Under the pieces are notes generated by a model. That model was not told the DNA's origin and ran no database searches. It was given only the letters and a program-made list of their open reading frames with translations. The position numbers and the translations under genes are program-made. From contig CACZLZ010000018.1 in assembly GCA_902782145.1 (NCBI GenBank), positions 1 to 49,223 on the forward strand: a DNA stretch of 49,223 bases, in the 5' to 3' direction. Positions 7,709 to 17,051 of this stretch are shown here, piece after piece. Position 1 is the stretch's first letter, and each line of letters starts with the position of its first letter. The DNA comes from an uncultured Aeromonadales bacterium (GTDB lineage: Bacteria > Pseudomonadota > Gammaproteobacteria > Enterobacterales > Succinivibrionaceae).

Positions 7709-8851
7709 ATGAATTGTCCCCACTGCAATAGTCCGCTGCCTCCGGAAGAGACACCCAAGTTCTGTCCCGAGTGCGGCAAGCCCCTGTCCCAGGGCAGCCC
7801 TTCTCCGATCCCGGTTCCCCCTCCTGCCAGCCCGGCTCCCCAGGCTGCGCCCTTTGGCCCCGCAGTCCCCGGAGGCACTGCCGCCGGCACGGCTGAGGCC
7901 CAGGCGCTCCTGAAGGAAATGGAAAGCATGAGCGTCATGCAGATCATCTGCCTGGTGCTGATGTTCATCCCCGCCATCTCCCTGGTGGGCTATGTGCTCC
8001 TGCTGGTGATCCTGTTCATGTCCCTGTCCCTGACCCGGAGGGTGAAGGAGTTCTTCGACCGGAAGGGGCATCCCGCATACAGTGCCCTGGTGGCGGGGAT
8101 CCGTGGCAAGTGCGTCTTCCTCCTGTGGTACTCCCTGCTTGCCGCCCTGGTCAGTGCGGTGGCCATTGTGGTGGCCGTGATGGCAGCCGGGCTCTTCAGC
8201 AACAGCGCTGGCGGCATGGCCAACATCGCCACCATCGGCATCGGTCTGGTGCTGCTGCTGTTCATCCTGGCCACCCTGTATGCCGTCTACGCCCAGATCT
8301 TCTGCTTCGTCAAGCTCTACACCGTCAAGGGCGCCCTGAGCCAGATGGCCTCCGGAGCCCAGGTGCCGGTCTACACCGGCTCCGGCGCCGGTTTGATCCT
8401 GGGGATCCTGGCCTTGGTGATCCTGCTGGCGGTGCTGGTACTAGGCGGGATCATGGCCGCCATTGCCCTGCCCGCATACGCCAAATACTCAGCCCGGGCC
8501 AAGTTCACTGAAGTTATGACCGCAGTCGCTCCGGTCAAGCAGCAGGTGGAGCTGTGCATTTTTGACGTGGGCGCCGCAGATGCCGGCACCTACTGCGCCA
8601 CCGGCCGCAGACCCGACAAGGCCCAGGGCCAGAGGGGCTGGGATCTCTCCAGATCCCCCCGGGATTACGCCAGCAGGTATGTGGACTCCATTACGGTTTT
8701 TCCCGGTGGTGTGATTGAGGCCAAAGCCATCGATGCCCCGGGACTGAAGGGTTCAACCTACATCGTGGTCCCCAAAATTGGCCAGCATGGTGAAGTTGTG
8801 AACTGGGAAGTGTCCACCCAGTCCACATGCCTCATCAACGATTTGTGCTGA
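7709..8851 (+). CDS. Zinc-ribbon membrane protein with C-terminal type IV pilin-like domain
   Basis: A 380-residue protein. Cys3, Cys6, Cys19 and Cys22 form a zinc ribbon (CPHC and CPEC). A Pro/Ala-rich linker follows to about residue 65. Several hydrophobic helices then cross the membrane (about 75-105, 135-165, 172-200 and 228-255). The last helix reads GGIMAAIALPAYAKYSARAK, matching the N-terminal helix of type IV pilins after the cleavage site. What follows is pilin-like too: paired Cys, a GGVIEAKA strand, and two Cys near the C-terminus (STQSTCLINDLC). There is no prepilin peptidase site, so it cannot be processed as a normal pilin. An inner-membrane protein that displays a pilin fold is the likely reading. 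AAGGA lies about 12 bases before the ATG. Confidence 0.8.
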   Translation: MNCPHCNSPLPPEETPKFCPECGKPLSQGSPSPIPVPPPASPAPQAAPFGPAVPGGTAAGTAEAQALLKEMESMSVMQIICLVLMFIPAISLVGYVLLLVILFMSLSLTRRVKEFFDRKGHPAYSALVAGIRGKCVFLLWYSLLAALVSAVAIVVAVMAAGLFSNSAGGMANIATIGIGLVLLLFILATLYAVYAQIFCFVKLYTVKGALSQMASGAQVPVYTGSGAGLILGILALVILLAVLVLGGIMAAIALPAYAKYSARAKFTEVMTAVAPVKQQVELCIFDVGAADAGTYCATGRRPDKAQGQRGWDLSRSPRDYASRYVDSITVFPGGVIEAKAIDAPGLKGSTYIVVPKIGQHGEVVNWEVSTQSTCLINDLC

Positions 8852-9030
8852 AAACCATGAGCTGGTGCGCCGCCGGTTCCGGCACCGCAGTTCCGGCTGC
8901 GGCAAAGGATCCTCCGGTGAGGTGAGGACAGGATCCCAAGTGGAGGGCGTACACAGTCCCCTGTGAACCGCCTCTCCCCATCCGTCCATCTATCCGGCTG
9001 CACCATGCAGTCTCTCAGCACAAGCAGTTC

Positions 9031-9063
9031 AAAGCCCCGGATCAGCATGTGATCCGGGGCTTT
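9031..9063. terminator. Strong bidirectional hairpin terminator
   Basis: AAAGCCCCGGATC at 9031-9043 and its exact complement GATCCGGGGCTTT at 9051-9063 form a 13-base-pair stem with a 7-base loop. The A-run on the left and T-run on the right let it work in both directions. It sits between convergent genes ending at 8851 (plus) and 9376 (minus). Confidence 0.85.
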
Positions 9064-9375
9064 CTGCCTCCGGTTCCAGGCAGATCTTCTGCCCGGGAAC
9101 ATCCCGCCTGGAACCCGCCCTCAGCACCGGATCCCGTCAGCAACAGATCCGATAGCCCAAACATCAAAGAGCCCTTCAGTACCTGTCCCGCCGATCCCCT
9201 CAGATCCTCAGCTGCCCGGCTTTACGGCCCGACCTATCTGTCCCATCCGGCAAGTTCATCCCTGTCTCACCCCCTGTCCCTTCTGTCACGTCCGGCACAG
9301 TTCATCCCACCGGGACCAGATACCGCCGGAATGACTGCCACCGGCCACAGGGCGGGCATGCCCGGAAGGCCGCCA

Positions 9376-10590
9376 TCAGTCCGGCTCTCCGGGAAGATCC
9401 CCGCCATCACGGTCACCGCCCAGGGTGAAAACCGCCACCGTGTTCCTGGTGCCCATCCGGAAGGGAAAGGCGTTCCACAGGAAAGTCCCGTCAGACACAT
9501 AGATCCAGGTGCGGCCGGAGCGGTACACCCCCCGGACAAACCCGGAATTCATCGCCGCCACCAGGGGAAACAGCGGCAGGATCATGCCGCCATGGGTGTG
9601 TCCGGAGAGGATCAGATCAAAGCCCGGACAGGTTCCGGCATACTGCTCCGCATCCAGGGGACGGTGCTTCAGCAAGATCCTGACCGCCCCGTTCCTCTGA
9701 TCCCCATGAGCCTCCGCAGATCTGCGGTCATCCCCCAGAGCCTGCCCGGATCCCGGGCAGTCCGCCTGGGGGAGTTCCGGCCCGGGACGGCCGTCCTTCA
9801 GGGCCTGCTCATCAGTGACTCCGGTGATCTCCACCGGGATCCCCTCATGGATGAAGGTGACACTGCTGTTCTCCAGCACCCTGAAGCCCAGTTTCCGGTA
9901 AAAGGCCATCCAGCCGTCATAGTCGGCGTAATACTCGTGGTTCCCGGGGATCAGCACTGTACCCAGGGACGCCCGGAGCTCCCCCAACCGATCAGCCAGG
10001 AGAGAGCGGTCCGCCACCGTGCCGTCAGCCACATCCCCGGTCAGCAGGATCAGATCCGGGTTCTCCCGGCGGATCTGCAGGATCAGGCGGTCAAACCAGT
10101 CCCCGGCAGTGAGGCTGCTCAGGTGCAGATCAGTCAGCTGCACCACCTTCAGGGGACGGCGGAAAGTTGGTCCGGCCTCCAAGGGGAGATCCAGGGAAAC
10201 CGTCACCGGATCTGCAAGGCCCCTGAGGCCCGCCATGGCGGTGAGCCCGGCGCACAGCAGGATCATGCTCCCCGGGATCACCCTGTCAAAACGGCGCCCG
10301 CTCCCTAAAACTTGCGTCAGCGGAAACAGAGAGAGGATCCGCCACCCCAGGGCCAGACCGCCCAGAAGCCAGGTGAGACCTAAGCACCAGGAAAGGATAA
10401 TGATCAGCAGACGGGGAAGGGACGGAGAAAAGGCGCTGTCCCCCAGGAGCAGGAACAGGGGATGCCGCAGCACTGCGGCCAGGAACACCGGCAGCATGAT
10501 CCAGGGCAGAAAGGATCCCGCCCCGGAGAGCCGGCGCAGCAGCCAGAAGGCTGCAAGACCGGCGGCCAGGCTGATGAGAGTGAGGATCAC
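9376..10590 (-). CDS. Membrane-anchored metallophosphoesterase (YkuE/YaeI-like)
   Basis: A 404-residue protein. About four hydrophobic helices occupy residues 1-130. The C-terminal half is a calcineurin-like phosphoesterase with its metal ligands in order: QLTDLHLS, LTGDVADG, PGNHEYY, KHRP and SGHTHGG. These bind two metal ions and hydrolyse phosphoesters; relatives act on membrane lipid head groups or related substrates, but the substrate here is not evident. The start is GTG at 10590, three bases after the stop of the upstream GNAT gene, with GAGG just before it, so the two are an operon. A region rich in Gly, Pro, Asp and Arg at about 285-310 looks like an inserted loop before KHRP. Confidence 0.85.
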   Translation of the reverse strand: MILTLISLAAGLAAFWLLRRLSGAGSFLPWIMLPVFLAAVLRHPLFLLLGDSAFSPSLPRLLIIILSWCLGLTWLLGGLALGWRILSLFPLTQVLGSGRRFDRVIPGSMILLCAGLTAMAGLRGLADPVTVSLDLPLEAGPTFRRPLKVVQLTDLHLSSLTAGDWFDRLILQIRRENPDLILLTGDVADGTVADRSLLADRLGELRASLGTVLIPGNHEYYADYDGWMAFYRKLGFRVLENSSVTFIHEGIPVEITGVTDEQALKDGRPGPELPQADCPGSGQALGDDRRSAEAHGDQRNGAVRILLKHRPLDAEQYAGTCPGFDLILSGHTHGGMILPLFPLVAAMNSGFVRGVYRSGRTWIYVSDGTFLWNAFPFRMGTRNTVAVFTLGGDRDGGDLPGEPD

Positions 10591-10593
10591 GCC

Positions 10594-11142
10594 TCAGACT
10601 TTGAGCTCTTCCACCGGACAGGACATTACGTAGTCGTCCATGATGAAGCCGCCGCCGATATCCGTCTCAACGGATTTGTCCTTCCGGAAACCGTAATGGT
10701 AGTAGACATCAATGGCGTGGGAGTTGTACTTGTTCACCGTCAGGAAGATATCCTCGCACCCGGCGTCCCGGGCCTCCTGCTGGACTTTCCGGATCATCTT
10801 GGAGCACAGGTGGATCCCCCGGTTCTCCTGGATCAGGTAAAGTTTGGACAGGAACAGGCGGCGCCGGCCGCCGCCGGAGCTCATTTCCGTCTTGGGCTGC
10901 ACTGCTATGAAGCCCACATACTCCCGGCCGTCCTTGCAGAGGAAATAACGGAACCCGGACTTCAGATCCTGGGCTATGGCCTCCGCTGACAGGAACTTCT
11001 TCAGCATGTACTCGATCTGGGACATGGAGATGATGGAAGGGAAGAACTCGTACCAGATGGTCTCCGCCAGGGTGCACAGGGTGTTGATGCCGATCTCATC
11101 CCTGATCTCCACAAAGGAAAAATCATCATTTACCGCAGTCAT
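10594..11142 (-). CDS. GNAT-family N-acetyltransferase
   Basis: The ATG at 11142 follows GGGGAGAAAGT; the longer frame to 11265 has unlikely sequence. It encodes 182 residues. The acetyl-CoA region is the strand LFLSKLYLIQENRG followed by a helix starting IHLCSKMI, and the motif B tail NKYNSHAIDVYYHYGF is typical of GNAT enzymes. The usual Q/RxxGxG loop is weak (ENRGIHLC). The N-terminal TIWYEFFP and later YMLKKFLS resemble a subgroup of uncharacterised bacterial GNATs. Substrate unknown. It is the first gene of a two-gene operon with the metallophosphoesterase. Confidence 0.8.
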   Translation of the reverse strand: MTAVNDDFSFVEIRDEIGINTLCTLAETIWYEFFPSIISMSQIEYMLKKFLSAEAIAQDLKSGFRYFLCKDGREYVGFIAVQPKTEMSSGGGRRRLFLSKLYLIQENRGIHLCSKMIRKVQQEARDAGCEDIFLTVNKYNSHAIDVYYHYGFRKDKSVETDIGGGFIMDDYVMSCPVEELKV

Positions 11143-11422
11143 ACTTTCTCCCCGACCCGCAGGTACCACTGTCCAAAACCGTCCCCGGATCCGTAACTGG
11201 CGGCAGAATGCGCCGGCATGCCCGGAGAAACAGAACAGGGATGCGCCCTGTCCCACTGGGGCCATATTAACAGCACCGGTGGCGGATTTGTTGGACTGAT
11301 TTCACAAGATCAGCCCCTGCAGCAGCCACTGCCGGAGGGACTGGCAAAGGGAGCTGTGCAGGCATCCACCCCCGGACACAGATCCCGGAGGAACAGTCCG
11401 GAAAGCAGTTACGGTTAGCCTA

Positions 11423-11434
11423 TGCTAAAATAGC
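11423..11434 (+). promoter_or_regulatory. Extended -10 promoter candidate
   Basis: TGCTAAAATAGC gives the TGn extension plus TAAAAT at 11426-11431. Identical copies are at 11565 and 24725. No good -35 box is present. Confidence 0.35.
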
Positions 11435-11564
11435 CGGGAGATCTTCCCCAGGAAAAGGAGCACACCGCCCGCCTCCCCGGAAGGGACCGGCACCCCACCG
11501 TCCCCGCCAATCATCATGGAGGGCAAAGGGAAATGCGGCGCCTTCAGCCACCATCCCGGCAATC

Positions 11565-11576
11565 TGCTAAAATAGC
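11565..11576 (+). promoter_or_regulatory. Extended -10 promoter candidate
   Basis: Second copy of TGCTAAAATAGC, with TAAAAT at 11568-11573. A weak TTCAGC lies 19 bases upstream. The next gene starts 440 bases downstream, so any transcript has a long leader or ends early. Confidence 0.35.
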
Positions 11577-12019
11577 ACATGGGATGACGCTCCGGCAGGA
11601 TCATAGCTGGCACCGGGAAGCAGAGGCCAGCCGGCATGATAAGGCGGATCTGATCCGCCCTTAAGTTTCCCTCAGCAGTGAAAGCCGTCCAGATGTCCCG
11701 GCAGGGTTTCAATGCCTGAGGTAGCAGATCACCCGAAAGCCGCCCGGGCACAAGTTACCCCGGACTAACCAGTCGCCCAGTCCGGAGGATCCAGCAGAGC
11801 CGCCAAAGCACACCAGACGGTGCCATCATGGATCCGGGAACAGCACCCCGCCTGCCGGACGCCGGGCACCGATCTGCGCCCGGGATCCGGCAAAGCAGAG
11901 AGTGCCCGCAATAACAGAACCACTGCCCGACGCCGGCAAGGCAGAGAGGACACCAGAAACCAATAGCCCTGCCCGGCGCCGGCAAGGCAAGACAAGACAA
12001 CAGACATCAGGGAGATCAA

Positions 12020-12616
12020 GTGGACAACAGGATCGACGCGTCAAAACTGCAGTGGAAGGAGATCCGGACCCGGCATATCGTGCAGAACCGGTGGATTGAC
12101 TTCCGGGAGTCGGAGTTCATGTTCCCCGACGGCACCACCTTCGCCCCCTACTACAGCTACACCCGCCGGGACTATGCCCTGACGGTGGCCACGGATGAGG
12201 AAGGCCGGTTCATCTGTGTCCGGCAGTTCCGCCAGGGGATCAGCAAGGTCACCACGGAGTTTCCTGCCGGCGGCATTGAGACCGGCGGCGGCGACGAGTA
12301 CCGGAAGCCGGATCTCCGGCAGGCCCTGGAGGCCGCCCGGCGGGAACTGGAGGAGGAAACCGGATTCACCGCAGACCCAGGCAGTTGGCAGCATCTGATA
12401 ACCGTCCCCTCCTGCGCCACCATCAGCGACAACTCAGCCTGGGTCTTCGCCGCCCGGAACTGCCGGCCCCGGGGACAGATAAAGCCCGACGACACCGAGT
12501 TCCTAGCCACCGAACTGCACACCCGGGAGGAGATGGAGGAACTGATCCGCAACGGGGACTTTGAGCAGAGTGTCCATGTGATGGCCTATCTGCTGGCGCT
12601 GCGGCAGACGGACTAA
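12020..12616 (+). CDS. Nudix hydrolase, ADP-sugar pyrophosphatase type
   Basis: A GTG start at 12020 follows AGGGAGATCAA and gives 198 residues. The Nudix helix is clear as AARRELEEETGF, whose Glu residues bind the catalytic metal. The box begins with PAGGIE as in ADP-ribose pyrophosphatases, but about ten extra residues (GGGDEYRKPD region) separate that loop from the helix. The N-terminal half, with IVQNRWIDF and VRQFRQG, also matches the ADP-sugar group. It should cleave a nucleoside diphosphate linked to another group, releasing AMP or similar. The metal-transport ATPase begins 88 bases downstream on the same strand. Confidence 0.85.
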   Translation: MDNRIDASKLQWKEIRTRHIVQNRWIDFRESEFMFPDGTTFAPYYSYTRRDYALTVATDEEGRFICVRQFRQGISKVTTEFPAGGIETGGGDEYRKPDLRQALEAARRELEEETGFTADPGSWQHLITVPSCATISDNSAWVFAARNCRPRGQIKPDDTEFLATELHTREEMEELIRNGDFEQSVHVMAYLLALRQTD

Positions 12617-12675
12617 AGCCAGAGCGCAGGGCACAGATGCCCTGACCAGTCCGCCCCTTGCAGTGCCTAAGGAAC

Positions 12676-12702
12676 AGAAGGGATAGAAGGGATAGAAGGG
12701 AA
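12676..12702 (+). repeat. Three tandem 9-base repeats that carry the ribosome site of the P-type ATPase
   Basis: AGAAGGGAT, AGAAGGGAT and AGAAGGGAA follow each other directly and end two bases before the ATG at 12705. Each copy contains a Shine-Dalgarno-like AAGGGA, so copy number would change how many such sites are present. Confidence 0.75.
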
Positions 12703-12704
12703 GC

Positions 12705-15278
12705 ATGAGAAAATATTTCATCCTCCAGAACCTGTCATGCCGCCGGTGTGCCCGGGACGTGGCTGAGGCCCTGATCCGGGATCAGCGGATCAGAAGCGCC
12801 CGGATAGAGCAGGATCTGACCTGCCTGAGCCTGGAAACCGACTGCCCGGATCAGGCAGAGGAGATCCTCCGGGGGATCCTGGAGAAACTTGATCTGGGGA
12901 TCAGCGCCCATGCCCTGCCGGAGGACGGTCCGGTGCGGATCCTGTCCGGCACCGGGAACTGCGCTCCGGGCAGCCGCCGGCCGGCCGGAGCCGCCAGGGA
13001 CAGGGACTGCATCGAATGCCGCCGGGAGGCGGAGCCCTCTTCCGGGCTCTCCGGAAGAACCGCCGCACCTGATCCCCGGGGACAGGACCGCGCCGCCCCC
13101 GCCCTTCTGCGCTTCCTCATTCCCGGGCTGACCTGTCCCAACTGCACCGCCAGGATCCTGGAGGAGCTCCGGCAGGAGTTCGCCCCCGGGGATGTGATCT
13201 TCAGTCCCCTGTCCTGCACCCTGACCATGACGCTGCCCCAAAGCCCATCTGCCCCGGCACCGGAGGACTGCCTCCGGGCGGTGACCGCAGCCGTGGAACG
13301 CCATGAGCCGGATCTGGAAGTCAGCCTGTGCCCAGAGGATCCGGAGGACAGCAGCGGTGAGGCGGAGGACAGCCGGAAAGATGGAGAAACGGCCACAGAT
13401 CTGATCCGGGAGGCCAGGCTCCTGAAGGTTGCCGCGGTGCTTTTTGCCGCCGGAACTGCCGCCTTCTTCCTCACCCCGGAGGACGGGGTCCTCCGCACCT
13501 GCGCCGGGATCCTCCTGCTGACGGTGCTGCTCATGACCGGCGCCGGGGTGGCCCGGACCGCCTTCAGGCGGCTTCTGAACTCCGGTCTGCTCTTCAGTGA
13601 GCAGCTGCTGATGACCGTGGCCGCCGCCGGCGCGGTGCTGCTGGGGGAATACCCCGAGGCGGCGGCGGTGATGCTGCTGTACCGGATCGGGGAGCATTTC
13701 CAGGCCCGGGCCGTGGGCCGCACCCGACGGGAGATCCGGCAGCTGCTGGATCTCCGTCCGGAAAACGCCTTCCTGGAAAATGCTGACGGCTCGGTGATCC
13801 AGGTGCCCGCATCCCAGATCCGGGAGGATGACGTCATCGCCGTGCGCCCCGGGGAGCGGATCCCCTGTGACGGGGTGATCCTGGAGGGCACCTCCTCCCT
13901 GGACACCTCGGGCCTCACCGGCGAGTCCCTGCCCCGGGAGGCCGGGCCGGGGGATCAGGTCAGTTCCGGCACCACTGTGGCCGACGGCCGGCTGCGGATC
14001 CGGGTGCTGCGGCGGGCATCATCATCCGCCGCCGCCCGGATCATCCGCGCCGCAGAAGACGCCTCCCGGCACCGGGCCCCGGCAGAGGCTTTCATCACCA
14101 CCTTCGCCCGCTACTACACCCCGGCGGTGGCCGCCGCCAGCATCCTGCTCACCGCCCTGCCGGTGCTGCTCCTGGGCGAGGAGCCTGCCGTGTGGTTTGA
14201 GCGTTCCCTGATCTTCCTGGTGGTGTCCTGCCCCTGCGCCCTGGTGATCTCCGTCCCCCTGACCTATTTCAGCGGCATCGGCCTGGCCTCCCGGAAAGGG
14301 ATCATGATCAAGGGCTCAAGCCACCTGGACGCCATGAACAGCGTCAGGACAGTATGCCTGGACAAGACCGGCACCCTGACCCGGGGGATCCTGAAGGTCA
14401 CCGGGATCTGCCCCCTGAACGGCACCTCCCGGGAGGAGCTGCTGTCCGTAGCCCTGGCCCTGGAAAGCGCCTCCGGGCACCCGGCGGCAGCGGCCGTGGC
14501 CGGGCTCTGCGCCCAGCAGGGCGCAGAGCCCGCTGAGGCTTCAGATCTCCGGGAGATCCCGGGCATGGGGGTCACCGGCACGGTTGACGGCCTGAAAGCG
14601 GCCGCCGGTAGCCGGCGCCTGATGCTCCGGGAGGGAGTGCTTCTGCCGGAGGAGGACGCCGGCGCAGCCGAGGTGCTGGTTGCCCGGGGCGGGAAACTGC
14701 TGGGAAGGTTTCTGATCGGCGACGAGATCCGGCCGGAAAGCGCCCGGCTGCTGCAGGATCTCACCGCCCTGGGGATCCGCACGGTGATCCTCACCGGGGA
14801 CAGTGCCGGCGCCACCGCGAAGATCGCAGCAAGTCTTGGCCAGGGGGAATGGCATGCGGAGCTCATGCCGGAGGACAAGGCCCGGATCCTGGGGGAGATC
14901 CGCAGTTCATCCCCGGGAAAGACCGCCTTTGTGGGGGACGGCCTCAATGACACCCCCGCCCTGGCGGCGGCTGACGTGGGCTTTGCCATGGGCGGGATCG
15001 GCACCGACGCCGCTGTGGAGACCGCTGACGCAGTGATCATCAGCGACAGCCCGGCGGCAGTGGCCGACGCCCTGGGGATCGCCCGCATGACCCGTCGGAC
15101 CGTACTCCAGAACATCATCTTCGCCCTGGGGATCAAGATCCTGCTGCTGGCCGCCGGCGCCGCCGGTCTCATCGGCATGTGGACAGCAGTTTTCGGCGAT
15201 GTGGGAGTCATGCTCCTGGCCGTGGGAAACTCCCTGCTGATGCTCCGCCGCGGCACCCGGTCTCTGAGGGCGGCCTGA
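12705..15278 (+). CDS. zntA: P1B-type heavy-metal ATPase, probably Zn/Cd/Pb exporter
   Basis: An 857-residue inner-membrane pump with two N-terminal heavy-metal domains: CRRC at residues 12-15 and CPNC at 144-147. About eight membrane helices follow. The actuator TGES motif is present. The membrane metal site is Cys509-Pro-Cys511. DKTGTLT begins at Asp553, the phosphorylated residue, and GDGLND lies at 744-749. A Lys in the next-to-last helix (GIKILLL) and an Asp in the last (FGDVG) match the P1B-2 group, which exports Zn2+, Cd2+ and Pb2+; copper pumps lack these. The symbol follows this motif reading. A Ser/Gly/Arg-rich stretch of about 60 residues joins the two metal domains. The MATE gene follows after one base. 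Confidence 0.88.
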   Translation: MRKYFILQNLSCRRCARDVAEALIRDQRIRSARIEQDLTCLSLETDCPDQAEEILRGILEKLDLGISAHALPEDGPVRILSGTGNCAPGSRRPAGAARDRDCIECRREAEPSSGLSGRTAAPDPRGQDRAAPALLRFLIPGLTCPNCTARILEELRQEFAPGDVIFSPLSCTLTMTLPQSPSAPAPEDCLRAVTAAVERHEPDLEVSLCPEDPEDSSGEAEDSRKDGETATDLIREARLLKVAAVLFAAGTAAFFLTPEDGVLRTCAGILLLTVLLMTGAGVARTAFRRLLNSGLLFSEQLLMTVAAAGAVLLGEYPEAAAVMLLYRIGEHFQARAVGRTRREIRQLLDLRPENAFLENADGSVIQVPASQIREDDVIAVRPGERIPCDGVILEGTSSLDTSGLTGESLPREAGPGDQVSSGTTVADGRLRIRVLRRASSSAAARIIRAAEDASRHRAPAEAFITTFARYYTPAVAAASILLTALPVLLLGEEPAVWFERSLIFLVVSCPCALVISVPLTYFSGIGLASRKGIMIKGSSHLDAMNSVRTVCLDKTGTLTRGILKVTGICPLNGTSREELLSVALALESASGHPAAAAVAGLCAQQGAEPAEASDLREIPGMGVTGTVDGLKAAAGSRRLMLREGVLLPEEDAGAAEVLVARGGKLLGRFLIGDEIRPESARLLQDLTALGIRTVILTGDSAGATAKIAASLGQGEWHAELMPEDKARILGEIRSSSPGKTAFVGDGLNDTPALAAADVGFAMGGIGTDAAVETADAVIISDSPAAVADALGIARMTRRTVLQNIIFALGIKILLLAAGAAGLIGMWTAVFGDVGVMLLAVGNSLLMLRRGTRSLRAA

Positions 15279-15279
15279 C

Positions 15280-16665
15280 ATGGATCTCATCCTGGATCGG
15301 AAGGAGGCCGGGCGGCTCATGTCCCTGGCCGCCCCCATCCTCCTGGGGAGCCTGGCCACCACCGGCATGGCCTTCACCGACACGGTGATGGCTGGACGGT
15401 ACAGTTCTGACGATCTGGCCGGGCTGTCCCTGGCCACTGCCCTGTACCTGCTGATCCTCCTGCCCCTGCTCTGCCTGATGACCGCCGTGACTCCGGTGAT
15501 CTCCTCCCACCGTGGCGCCGGTGATCCCGGCCGGATCCAGGAAACCATGACCCAGCTGGGCCGGGCCGCCGCCCTGACCGCCCTGGCGGCGGTGCTCCTG
15601 TGCCTGGCCGGATCCACGGCCGCTGGACTGCTGGATCTGGAGCCCCGGGTGGTGGATGTGGCCCGGGACTACACCCGGATCATCGCCCTGGGGATCCCCT
15701 TCGCCTTTGCCTTCGGCTGGATCCGGGCCCTGACCGACGGGCTGGGCAACACCGTGATCACCATGATCTGCTGCACAGCGGGACTGGTGTGCAACGTGGG
15801 CCTTAACTACGTCTTCATCTACGGGCACCTGGGCCTCCCCGCCCTGGGGGGCAAAGGCTGCGCCGTGGCCACAGATCTGGTGCAGATCCTCATGTTCCTG
15901 CTCCAGATCCTGCTGGTGCGCCGCATGGCCGCCGTCCGCGCCCACCGTCTGCTGAGCCCCCATCCCCATCCGGATCCCGCCCTGATCATGAGGTACTTCC
16001 GCCTGGCTTTCCCCCTGGGGCTGGCGGTGTTCTTTGAGGTCGGGATCTTCTCCCTGTTCTCCGTCCTGGCCTCCTTCATGGGCAGCCAGGCCATGGCGGC
16101 CAACCAGATCCTCTTCAACTTCATGTCCGTGGTGTACATGCTCCCCATGTCCCTGTCCCACGCCGCCTCCATCAGAACCGGCTTCCACCTGGGAGCAGGC
16201 AGTTTTCGGGGCATGGAGCTCACTGTGGGAGCCACCCTCATCACCGGAATGATCCTGGCCCTGGCCCTGGGGATCCTCAGCTATCTGTTCCGCTGGGAGA
16301 TCATCAGCTTCTACACCGGGGATCCCCAGGTCCGGGAGCTTCTGACGGACGCTTTCATATGCGTGGCCGTGTACCAGATCGGCGACTACTGCCAGACCGC
16401 CGGCACAGGGATCCTCCGGGGGATCCAGGACACGGCAGTCATTTCCGTCGCCTCCGTGGGGGTGTACTGGCTGTTCACCGTACCCTGCGGGCTGGTGCTG
16501 TGCTTCACTTCCCTCCTGGGCGGACCCTACGGCTTCTACGGCCTTTGGGTGGCCCTGTGCATCTCCCTGTACATGCTCGCCCTGATCTATCTGAAACGGG
16601 TCTCAACCCGCTTCCGGCAGGGCTTTTCAGGCATGACCGGATCCGGAGCCGGAGCCGGATCCTAA
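15280..16665 (+). CDS. MATE-family multidrug exporter (NorM-like)
   Basis: A 461-residue protein with about twelve hydrophobic helices, the usual size and number for MATE exporters. The N-terminus LMSLAAPILLGSLATTGMAFTDTVMAG matches the family start, in which a Pro and an Asp line the cation path. The second half repeats the design (FPLGLAVFFEVGIFSLFSVL and LSHAASIRTGFHLGAG). It should expel organic cations in exchange for Na+ or H+. The ATG at 15280 lies one base after the stop of the metal ATPase, with GAGGG about nine bases before it, so the two are co-transcribed. The tail is a short Gly/Ser run. Confidence 0.9.
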   Translation: MDLILDRKEAGRLMSLAAPILLGSLATTGMAFTDTVMAGRYSSDDLAGLSLATALYLLILLPLLCLMTAVTPVISSHRGAGDPGRIQETMTQLGRAAALTALAAVLLCLAGSTAAGLLDLEPRVVDVARDYTRIIALGIPFAFAFGWIRALTDGLGNTVITMICCTAGLVCNVGLNYVFIYGHLGLPALGGKGCAVATDLVQILMFLLQILLVRRMAAVRAHRLLSPHPHPDPALIMRYFRLAFPLGLAVFFEVGIFSLFSVLASFMGSQAMAANQILFNFMSVVYMLPMSLSHAASIRTGFHLGAGSFRGMELTVGATLITGMILALALGILSYLFRWEIISFYTGDPQVRELLTDAFICVAVYQIGDYCQTAGTGILRGIQDTAVISVASVGVYWLFTVPCGLVLCFTSLLGGPYGFYGLWVALCISLYMLALIYLKRVSTRFRQGFSGMTGSGAGAGS

Positions 16666-17051
16666 TCCTGCTCCCGATCCTGCATCCCGGGCCGTCCGGA
16701 GCCCGCAACCTCTGTAGCCTCGCGTCCCCCTGGGCTGCGGACTGCCCACGCCGTGCGCCATCCCGCCTCCCGCCCTAATACTCACCCGTCCTCCCGTCTC
16801 CCGGCACCCACATCCCGCCCCGGCGCTCCCCCGCAAGGCGGATCACAAAAACCGATCAGGAAACCCCGTCCCCCGCCGGGCGTCCGCCTGTGGCCGGGAC
16901 AAACTGTGCTATACTCACTTTTGATCGGCCTGCGGAAAAAGCGGTCCCCGCCGCCCCGGAAACGCCCGGGCAGACAGTGCACCAGCCTGGGGAGGAACAC
17001 GCCCGGCAGGCCGCTCCACTCCGCCGGACAGACAGTTTAAGGACAACCGCC
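16666..17051. other. Gap before pepD
   Basis: The left 240 bases hold no feature I can support. The right part contains a promoter candidate at 16907-16915. The frame of pepD stays open upstream to 16890, but this sequence has no coding character. Confidence 0.4.
16907..16915 (+). promoter_or_regulatory. Extended -10 promoter candidate for pepD
   Basis: TGCTATACT gives TGn plus TATACT, a good extended -10 box, about 135 bases before the ATG at 17052. The -35 region is weak. Confidence 0.45.

Larger units (their letters stand above)
11143..12019. other. 877-base gap with no gene; two promoter-like 12-mers
   Basis: No believable coding frame is seen. It contains TGCTAAAATAGC twice, at 11423-11434 and 11565-11576. 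A dyad GGCGGATC (11643-11650) / GATCCGCC (11652-11659) follows, then TTAAGTTTCCC. A direct repeat of CGCCGGCAAGGCA lies at about 11931-11943 and 11978-11990. This could be a long leader of the Nudix gene or hold small RNAs; the sequence does not decide. Confidence 0.4.

Noticed and set aside
9049-10308. 419-codon open frame on the plus strand
   Set aside because: It lies opposite the metallophosphoesterase, whose metal motifs prove the minus strand is coding; the plus product is Pro/Arg/His-rich with no domain.
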